NCBI GenBank assembly: GCA_002311835.1
Contig: DBZY01000023.1
Location: forward strand, 449-21,049
Origin: Proteobacteria bacterium UBA1148
Lineage (GTDB): Bacteria; Pseudomonadota; Gammaproteobacteria; Steroidobacterales; Rariloculaceae
DNA: 20,601 nt
Direction of reading: 5' to 3'
Shown: positions 15,725 through 20,601 of the stretch, one piece after another
Layout of the letters: each line of letters starts with the position of its first letter
Numbering within the stretch: position 1 is the first letter of the stretch
Program-made: the position numbers and the translations under genes
Notes under the pieces: generated by a model
The model's input: the letters and a program-made list of their open reading frames with translations, nothing else
What the model was told of the DNA's origin: nothing
Databases searched by the model: none

Positions 15725-15790
15725 CTCGAAAGGTTGCTCAGATCGGTTATGATCAAGCTCCACGACCAGTTTAACCTTGGGGAGAGACCC

Positions 15791-16300
15791 ATGAAAAACA
15801 GCCGAAATATTTGTCTGGCCTTCCTGGCAACCATATTTGTTGGGGGAGCTTTTGCCAACCCTCAGGAAGGTGAGCCGGCGCCAGCATTTCGCTTACAAGA
15901 TCAAAACTCCATCTGGCACGAGTTAGAGGATTTTGCTGGTCAGTGGCTGGTTCTCTACTTCTATCCGAAGGCGGACACGCCGGGTTGTACCACGGAGGCT
16001 TGTGAGTTTAGAGATAATATCTTCGCGTATGAAGAACTGGGTGCGGCCATCGTAGGTGTGAGTGTGGATGATGTTGCTTCGCAAAAAGATTTCGCAGACA
16101 AATACCATCTTCCTTTTCCGTTACTCTCTGATGCTAATAAGGTTGTAGCGGAAAGTTACGGTGTCTTGCGCGAGTCTGGAGTTGCAAATAGGCAGTCGTT
16201 CATTATTGATCCTCAGGGGCAGGTAGCAAAACGCTATTACCAGGTAAGTCCTGCAGATCATTCCGCGGAAGTTCTCGAGGACTTAAAAATACTAATGTAG
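15791..16300 (+). CDS. Secreted PrxQ/Bcp-type peroxiredoxin
   Basis: A 169-residue thiol peroxidase. The ATG at 15791 is preceded by GGGGAGA, and residues 1-22 (MKNSRNICLAFLATIFVGGAFA) fit a cleavable signal peptide; an earlier in-frame ATG at 15734 gives an unlikely hydrophilic extension. The mature protein has the AhpC/TSA fold: GEPAPAFRLQDQ near 27-38, YPKADTPGCTTEACEFRD near 59-75, and VSVDDVASQKDFADKYHLPFPLLSD. The peroxidatic cysteine is Cys66 and the resolving cysteine is Cys71, the 5-residue spacing typical of PrxQ/Bcp enzymes that form an intramolecular disulfide. Reduction of hydrogen or organic peroxides in the periplasm is inferred. Most Bcp proteins are cytoplasmic, so the export signal is the odd feature. 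The reductant is not evident nearby. Confidence 0.9.
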   Translation: MKNSRNICLAFLATIFVGGAFANPQEGEPAPAFRLQDQNSIWHELEDFAGQWLVLYFYPKADTPGCTTEACEFRDNIFAYEELGAAIVGVSVDDVASQKDFADKYHLPFPLLSDANKVVAESYGVLRESGVANRQSFIIDPQGQVAKRYYQVSPADHSAEVLEDLKILM

Positions 16301-16422
16301 GTTTGATGGGCGCTGCTTTGACGGCAGCTAGCTTGTCTGCCCGGTAATGAGCCCGATCGATCGAGAATGATTAGGGGAGCATAGTCGCGTTCACCGAACC
16401 GGTTGTGCGAGTAGGCGAAGGA

Positions 16423-17331
16423 CTATTGGGGAGAGTCGGTCCAATCCGCATCCTCATCGATAATGGTGTTGCGCAGGACTCCCACGCCCTTGATATCGAT
16501 TTCCACGACGTCGCCGGGTTTCATCCAAATAGGGGGCTTTCGGACTCGGCCTACACCGCCTGGTGTGCCACTAACGATAACATCGCCCGGTTCTAGAGGG
16601 GTCCAGGATGAGCAATATTCAATGAGTTGGGGGATGTTGAAGCAGAGATCGCTTACGGGGGCATCCTGAAGAACTTGTCCGTTTAGGCGCGTTTGCAGAT
16701 GAAACGTACCGGGATCTGGCTGCTCGTCGCTCGTGACCATCCACGGTCCAAACCCGCCACTTTTATAGAAGTTCTTCCCGGCAGTGAACTGGATCGTGTG
16801 CATCTGAAAATCACGAATACTGCCTTCGTTAAAACAACTGTATCCGGCTACATAGTCCATCGCTTCAGCCTGGGAAACGTGCCGAGCCCGTTTTCCGATG
16901 ATGACGGCCAGTTCTCCCTCATAGTCGAAGTCTGTTGAAACCTTTGGGCGGATCAGCGGACAGTTGTGACCAACAATAGAATCTGCGAAACGCGTAAATA
17001 AAACTGGGTACTTAGGTGTATCACGGCCGGTTTCTTTTATATGACTGAGATAATTGATTCCCACGCATAGTATCTTGGAAGCGTTGGGGATTACGGGCAG
17101 GTAGGTAATATCCGCCTCCGCAATATCGGCATCCTCCGTTTCAAAATGTCTGAGATCTTCAAGAGAATGGGAATTACGCTCCATCATAGTGCGTAGATCC
17201 AAGCGCGGTTCAGGGTAAAGGTCGGTTTCACTGAGTTTTGCACCTACGTCGATAATGCCGTCCTCGGTGAGTAATCCGAAGCTTGGCTCTTTAAATCCCG
17301 AGATTTTTTTTTCGAAACTGATAACACGCAT
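16423..17331 (-). CDS. Fumarylacetoacetate hydrolase-family protein
   Basis: A 302-residue protein of the FAH superfamily, which hydrolyses, hydrates, decarboxylates or isomerises 1,3-dicarbonyl acids with a divalent metal. The N-terminal domain is about 1-80. The catalytic part has GINYLSHIKETG at 91-102, the metal motif YEGELAVIIG at 137-146 with Glu138 and Glu140, and FNEGSIRDFQ at 167-176, where Glu169 stands at the usual acidic metal-ligand position, often Asp. The C-terminal VSGTPGGVGRVRKPPIWMKPGDVVEIDIKG region is typical. The exact substrate cannot be assigned. AGGAAG lies 4 bases before the ATG. The gene follows thrS by 33 bases on the same strand and probably shares its transcript, although no functional link to translation is apparent. 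Confidence 0.9.
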   Translation of the reverse strand: MRVISFEKKISGFKEPSFGLLTEDGIIDVGAKLSETDLYPEPRLDLRTMMERNSHSLEDLRHFETEDADIAEADITYLPVIPNASKILCVGINYLSHIKETGRDTPKYPVLFTRFADSIVGHNCPLIRPKVSTDFDYEGELAVIIGKRARHVSQAEAMDYVAGYSCFNEGSIRDFQMHTIQFTAGKNFYKSGGFGPWMVTSDEQPDPGTFHLQTRLNGQVLQDAPVSDLCFNIPQLIEYCSSWTPLEPGDVIVSGTPGGVGRVRKPPIWMKPGDVVEIDIKGVGVLRNTIIDEDADWTDSPQ

Positions 17332-17364
17332 TTAACTTCCTTGAACTAGCATCAATGATGCAGA

Positions 17365-19278
17365 CTAAGTATGTGGTCGGGATTCCTTGGAAAGGGTAGC
17401 AATCGCTTCGGTCAGTGGTACGACCTTCTGCCCTTTCTTACCCAGTCTGCGAATGGATACTGTATGGTTCTCTACTTCTCGTTTACCTAGCGCAATGATC
17501 ACAGGTGTTTTCGTGAGGCTATGTTCGCGGACCTTATAATTAATTTTCTCGTTTCTAAGATCTGTTTCCGTGCGTAACCCGGCGTTTTGAAATTGTTGAG
17601 CAACCTCAAGCGCATATTGATCCGCATCTGAGGTGATTGTTGCGACCATCACTTGTTGAGGAGCTAACCAGAAGGGGAGGTTGCCTGCGTAGTGTTCCAA
17701 TAAAATGCCAATAAAGCGTTCTAAGGAGCCAAATATCGCTCGGTGGAGAAGTACTGGAGTGTGCCGCTTTCCATCTTCGCCTATGTAAGTTGCGCCTAGT
17801 CTGGCAGGTAGATTTAGATCAACCTGAAGCGTTCCGCACTGCCAGTCACGGCCGATCGCGTCCCGTAGCACGAACTCAATTTTTGGTCCGTAGAAGGCGC
17901 CCTCACCTGGGTTGTGGGTATAGTCGAGGTTTAAGCTGTCCATAGCTTTCAGCAGCGCATTTTCGGCTCGGTCCCATACCTGGTCTTCGCCGACTCTGCG
18001 TTGTGGACGATCGGCAAACTTTATAGCCACATCTTCGAAGCCCATATCGCGGTAGATTTCCAGTAGAAGGCTACAGACAGCACCCGTCTCCGCCGTGATC
18101 TGGTCTTCCGTGCAGAAAATATGGGCATCGTCCTGTGTAAATGCCCTGACCCGCATGAGCCCGTGCAATGCACCAGATGGTTCGTATCTGTGCACTTTTC
18201 CAAATTCGGCCAGTCGAAGTGGCAACTCCCGATAACTCCTAAGGTTCTTTTTGAACACTTGAACGTGGCCAGGACAGTTCATTGGCTTGATTGCCCAGAC
18301 TCGGTTGTCTTCCGTAAGACTCGTAAACATATTTTCACCGAACGTATCCCAGTGACCCGAGGTTTCCCATAGGCTGCGGTCCATAAGTTCAGGTGTGTTG
18401 ACCTCTTGGTAGCCAGCGATATTCTGACGCTGACGCATGTAGTCAACGAGTGTTTGAAATAGCGTCCAGCCTTTTGGATGCCAGAAAATTGCGCCGACTG
18501 CTTCATCTTGGAAGTGGAACAAGTTCATTTGCCGTCCCATTTGGCGGTGATCTCGGCGTTCCGCTTCTTCGACCCGATGCAAATACTGCTTCAGATCCTT
18601 ATCGTTGGCCCAAGCTGTGCCATAGATTCGCTGCAACATTTCGTTAGAGGAATCTCCACGCCAGTACGCCCCCGCAAGCTTAGTGAGTTTGAACGCTTTT
18701 CCCAATCGTCCGGTAGAGGGCAGATGCGGACCACGGCACAGATCAACGAACTCACCCTGCTTATAAACTGTTACATCCTCATCTTCCGGAATATCGGCGA
18801 TAATTTTTGCTTTATAAATTTCCCCCTGGCCCTTAAAAAACTCAATTGCTTGAGCACGCGCCCACACTTCTCGAGTGATTTTCTCGTCCCGTTCGACGAT
18901 TTTCCGCATTCGTTTTTCGATCAGTTCCATATCCTCGGGGGTGAAAGTTTCATTGCGTGCGAAATCGTAGTAGAAGCCGTCCTGTATGGCGGGCCCTATG
19001 GTCACTTGAGTATCTGGATAAAGTTCTTTGACGGCTTCGGCCATCGCATGAGCGGCATCGTGTCGTAGCACCTCTAACCCCTCATCCGTCGTTCGGGTCA
19101 CGATTTCTATGTCTACGTCATCCTCAATATGTGTGGTAAGGTCCCGGAGTACCCCATTGATGCGTATTGCCACTGCTGCTTTTGCTAACCCAGACCCAAT
19201 AGACTCCGCAACGGCCGAACCTGTTATAGGTTCAGAGAACTCTTTTTTGGATCCGTCTGGTAGGCTAATTATTGGCAT
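17365..19278 (-). CDS. thrS: Threonyl-tRNA synthetase
   Basis: A 637-residue full-length class II synthetase that charges tRNA-Thr. Domains in order: TGS at about 1-62; the editing domain at about 63-225 with His73, His77, Cys181 and His185, the deacylation residues that remove mischarged serine; the catalytic core at about 240-535 with zinc ligands Cys335 (MNCPGH), His386 (DDAHIFC) and His512 (LLHRAIFGS); and the anticodon-binding domain to the C-terminus. All expected residues are present, so proofreading should work. In many bacteria thrS heads an operon with infC, rpmI and rplT; here the next gene downstream encodes a FAH-family enzyme instead. The gene start is close to a TACAAT box on the minus strand, leaving a short leader with no room for an E. 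coli-like tRNA-mimic operator. Confidence 0.98.
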   Translation of the reverse strand: MPIISLPDGSKKEFSEPITGSAVAESIGSGLAKAAVAIRINGVLRDLTTHIEDDVDIEIVTRTTDEGLEVLRHDAAHAMAEAVKELYPDTQVTIGPAIQDGFYYDFARNETFTPEDMELIEKRMRKIVERDEKITREVWARAQAIEFFKGQGEIYKAKIIADIPEDEDVTVYKQGEFVDLCRGPHLPSTGRLGKAFKLTKLAGAYWRGDSSNEMLQRIYGTAWANDKDLKQYLHRVEEAERRDHRQMGRQMNLFHFQDEAVGAIFWHPKGWTLFQTLVDYMRQRQNIAGYQEVNTPELMDRSLWETSGHWDTFGENMFTSLTEDNRVWAIKPMNCPGHVQVFKKNLRSYRELPLRLAEFGKVHRYEPSGALHGLMRVRAFTQDDAHIFCTEDQITAETGAVCSLLLEIYRDMGFEDVAIKFADRPQRRVGEDQVWDRAENALLKAMDSLNLDYTHNPGEGAFYGPKIEFVLRDAIGRDWQCGTLQVDLNLPARLGATYIGEDGKRHTPVLLHRAIFGSLERFIGILLEHYAGNLPFWLAPQQVMVATITSDADQYALEVAQQFQNAGLRTETDLRNEKINYKVREHSLTKTPVIIALGKREVENHTVSIRRLGKKGQKVVPLTEAIATLSKESRPHT

Positions 19279-19384
19279 TGCACTCTGCCTTGCGCGTTCG
19301 GCTCCGCATTGTACGATAAGAACCCATGGCCGTTGTGCTCGGGTGGCAGGTTACACCGAGGTAGTTAAATACGAGGACCGAAGG
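19279..19384. promoter_or_regulatory. Divergent promoter region of thrS and gloB
   Basis: On the minus strand TACAAT (complement of 19308-19313, 5 of 6 matches) is a good -10 for thrS, about 30 bases before its ATG, though the -35 is poor. On the plus strand TTGCGC at 19290-19295 and TACGAT at 19312-19317 are spaced 16 bases and could serve gloB. The two -10 boxes overlap, so polymerases may compete. GAGG at 19373-19376 is the gloB ribosome site, 8 bases before its ATG. Confidence 0.4.
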
Positions 19385-20155
19385 ATGCAATCGATCGAGA
19401 TACATATGTTCCCGTGTTTGCGGGACAACTACGGATTTCTGCTTCATGACGAGGAAGCTGGGGTTACAGCTGCGGTGGATACCCCGGAGGTCCAGGCTAT
19501 CCTAGAAGCGCTTGGCGAGAAAAACTGGAAGCTCACGCACATACTGAATACGCATCATCATTCCGACCATGCGGGCGGCAATATTGCTATAAAGGAGGTG
19601 ACGGGCTGCAAGATTATAGGCCCTCGCGCTGATGCGTCGCGGATTCCTGGTATTGATGTATTGGTTGGGGAGGGAGATGAGTTCAAACTAGGCGATCATC
19701 CGATCAAAGTTTTTGACACGCCGGGTCATACGCGGGGGCATATTGTCTACCACCTGCCAGAGGATCAAGTGGCTTTTGTTGGGGATACGCTTTTTGCTAT
19801 GGGGTGTGGTCGTTTGTTCGAGGGCACGCCTACACAGATGTGGACATCCCTCCAGAAGCTAATGCAATGGCCCGATGAGACTCGCGTATATTGTGCTCAT
19901 GAGTACACTCAGGCTAATGCGCGCTTTGCGCTTAGTGTGGAGCCTGGTAACAAAATGCTGTCCGAGCGTGCTCGAGAGGTCGATGCACTTCGTGCCCGGG
20001 ATGAACCAACAATTCCAACAACAATAGGCATGGAGAAAGCGACAAATCCGTTTCTAAGGCCGATGAGCCCAGAGATAGGAGCCGCAGTGGGGGCACATGA
20101 TGTTGATCTCACAGAGGTTTTTGCACGAACCCGTGCCTTGAAGGATGTCTTCTAA
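19385..20155 (+). CDS. gloB: Hydroxyacylglutathione hydrolase (glyoxalase II)
   Basis: A 256-residue metallo-beta-lactamase-fold enzyme that hydrolyses S-lactoylglutathione to lactate and glutathione, completing methylglyoxal detoxification. Metal ligands are visible: H57-x-H59-x-D61-H62 in THHHSDH, His115 in DTPGHTRGH, Asp134 in FVGDTLF and His172 in YCAHEYT. The C-terminal RTRALKDVF matches the family's glutathione-site end. The start ATG at 19385 has a GAGG site in front and gives the usual family length; a longer frame from 19109 would run back through thrS on the other strand and is rejected. It is a single gene, divergent from thrS and followed by the tRNA genes. Confidence 0.96.
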   Translation: MQSIEIHMFPCLRDNYGFLLHDEEAGVTAAVDTPEVQAILEALGEKNWKLTHILNTHHHSDHAGGNIAIKEVTGCKIIGPRADASRIPGIDVLVGEGDEFKLGDHPIKVFDTPGHTRGHIVYHLPEDQVAFVGDTLFAMGCGRLFEGTPTQMWTSLQKLMQWPDETRVYCAHEYTQANARFALSVEPGNKMLSERAREVDALRARDEPTIPTTIGMEKATNPFLRPMSPEIGAAVGAHDVDLTEVFARTRALKDVF

Positions 20156-20289
20156 AGTTTACTTGTCGTACTTTCTGGTGGTTAGGGGGCGTAATCTTGG
20201 GCGCGCGCTTATTATTGGGAGATCTTAAGCTCGCAGTGTCGAGGTGCTCTACCAGAGATATAGTAGTGCGGTGGTGGTAAGCCTCGAAG

Positions 20290-20318
20290 TTGACACCTTC
20301 CGGGCCAGATCAGACAAT
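20290..20318 (+). promoter_or_regulatory. Sigma-70 promoter of the tRNA-Tyr-Gly-Thr cluster
   Basis: A perfect -35 TTGACA at 20290-20295 and a -10-like GACAAT at 20313-20318 (4 of 6 matches) are separated by 17 bases. Transcription would begin near 20325, about 10 bases ahead of tRNA-Tyr. The bases after the -10 (ACTCGGCTG) contain G+C, as in stable-RNA promoters under stringent control, but that is inference. An imperfect hairpin (CGAGG/CCTCG) sits just upstream at about 20240-20286. Confidence 0.65.
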
Positions 20319-20335
20319 ACTCGGCTGATGTACGC

Positions 20336-20420
20336 GGAGGGGTACCCAAGCGGTCAACGGGGGCAGATTGTAAATCTGCTGGCTATGCCTTCGTAGGTTC
20401 GAATCCTACCCCCTCCACCA
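20336..20420 (+). tRNA. tRNA-Tyr(GTA)
   Basis: An 85-base class II tRNA with encoded CCA and a long variable arm. The acceptor stem pairs GGAGGGG with CCCCTCC, the anticodon stem is GCAGA/TCTGC with loop TTGTAAA giving anticodon GTA at 20370-20372, the T arm is GTAGG/CCTAC with loop TTCGAAT, and the discriminator is A. It corresponds to tyrU of the gammaproteobacterial pre-tufB cluster. Confidence 0.97.
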
Positions 20421-20449
20421 GTAGAGGGGGGGTAGAAAAAGCGGAGAAG

Positions 20450-20523
20450 GCGGGTGTAGTTCAACGGTAGAACCTCAGCCTTCCAAGCTGATGATGGCGG
20501 TTCGAGTCCGCTCACCCGCTCCA
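20450..20523 (+). tRNA. tRNA-Gly(TCC)
   Basis: A 74-base tRNA with encoded CCA. The acceptor stem pairs GCGGGTG with CACCCGC, the anticodon stem is TCAGC/GCTGA with loop CTTCCAA giving anticodon TCC at 20482-20484, and the discriminator is T. It lies 29 bases after tRNA-Tyr and corresponds to glyT of the pre-tufB cluster, almost certainly on the same transcript. Confidence 0.97.
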
Positions 20524-20583
20524 TTGGATACTGGTGGGTGATCGGAATGGGTGGGCGTGAATTGCGGAGGGATGAGATTTCCC

Positions 20584-20601
20584 GCCCACATAGCTCAGTG
20601 G
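20584..20601 (+). tRNA. Start of a tRNA-Thr gene, cut by the window end (probably GGT)
   Basis: The last 18 bases read GCCCACATAGCTCAGTGG, a tRNA 5' half with acceptor strand GCCCACA and a D-arm start TAGCTCAG. It stands 60 bases after tRNA-Gly, where thrT lies in related genomes. The anticodon is outside the window, so Thr(GGT) is inferred from position and resemblance. Confidence 0.8.

Larger units (their letters stand above)
15258..15790. promoter_or_regulatory. Divergent intergenic region between the binding-protein and peroxiredoxin genes
   Basis: This 533-base gap holds the binding-protein ribosome site next to 15257, the GTTAGGATC repeats at 15285-15297 and 15365-15373, and the peroxiredoxin promoter near 15696-15724. 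Between about 15374 and 15695 I see no gene, RNA or strong hairpin; short open frames there lack ribosome sites and recognisable content. A seven-T run at about 15704-15710 has no stem in front of it. Confidence 0.45.

Noticed and set aside
18478..19068. 196-codon plus-strand open frame inside thrS
   Set aside because: It is antisense to strongly conserved thrS codons and has no start signals or protein-like features.
19109..19384. 92-residue N-terminal extension of gloB
   Set aside because: It runs antisense through the thrS 5' end; the ATG at 19385 has a ribosome site and gives the normal GloB length.
10667..20335. Integrative island with attachment sites at tRNA-Thr
   Set aside because: No integrase, no duplicated tRNA 3' end at the far side, and the block contains core genes such as thrS and gloB.

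Overview
The window reads as a chromosomal segment of a gammaproteobacterium. The main reason is the order birA, coaX, tRNA genes, with the tRNA-Tyr(GTA), tRNA-Gly(TCC), tRNA-Thr series that normally sits in front of tufB in this class. All tRNA genes that end inside the window encode their CCA. Genes are closely packed, with Shine-Dalgarno sites and short 4-8 base overlaps inside operons. I see no phage, insertion sequence, CRISPR array or toxin-antitoxin signature. Genus cannot be read from this sequence alone.

Layout. (1) 163-4471, minus strand: a three-gene ABC system (ATPase, large fused FtsX-type permease, CrtC/AttH-type lipocalin-like lipoprotein) resembling AttEFGH, probably for handling a lipophilic molecule at the cell envelope. 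(2) 4793-7235, plus strand: a glutathione S-transferase-like protein and an M61 peptidase with a PDZ domain. (3) 7340-9746, plus strand: plsY (phospholipid synthesis), birA (biotin ligase/repressor) and coaX (type III pantothenate kinase). (4) 9804-10541: a SAM-dependent methyltransferase with an export-like N-terminus. (5) 10667-14000: tRNA-Thr(TGT), followed after 45 bases by a complete energy-coupling-factor (ECF) vitamin-type transporter: S component, fused double ATPase, T component. (6) 14454-16300: a solitary periplasmic amino-acid-type binding protein (minus) and a secreted PrxQ/Bcp-type peroxiredoxin (plus). (7) 16423-19278, minus strand: thrS and a fumarylacetoacetate hydrolase-family gene. 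(8) 19385-20155: gloB, divergent from thrS. (9) 20336-20601: tRNA-Tyr(GTA), tRNA-Gly(TCC) and the start of a second tRNA-Thr, behind a good sigma-70 promoter.

How it fits together. Most genes are core metabolism or translation: phospholipid acylation, biotin and CoA cofactor supply, threonyl-tRNA charging, methylglyoxal detoxification and peroxide defence. Two transport cassettes stand out: the AttEFGH-like system and the ECF importer. All six of their genes start with GTG, while every other full-length gene here starts with ATG. The most notable feature of layout is that the familiar Thr-Tyr-Gly-Thr tRNA cluster is split: about 9.6 kb carrying the ECF importer, thrS, gloB and others lies between tRNA-Thr(TGT) and tRNA-Tyr. 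I found no clearly new defence or mobile system. The best leads are the split tRNA cluster, the ECF importer riding behind a tRNA gene, and the apparently exported methyltransferase.
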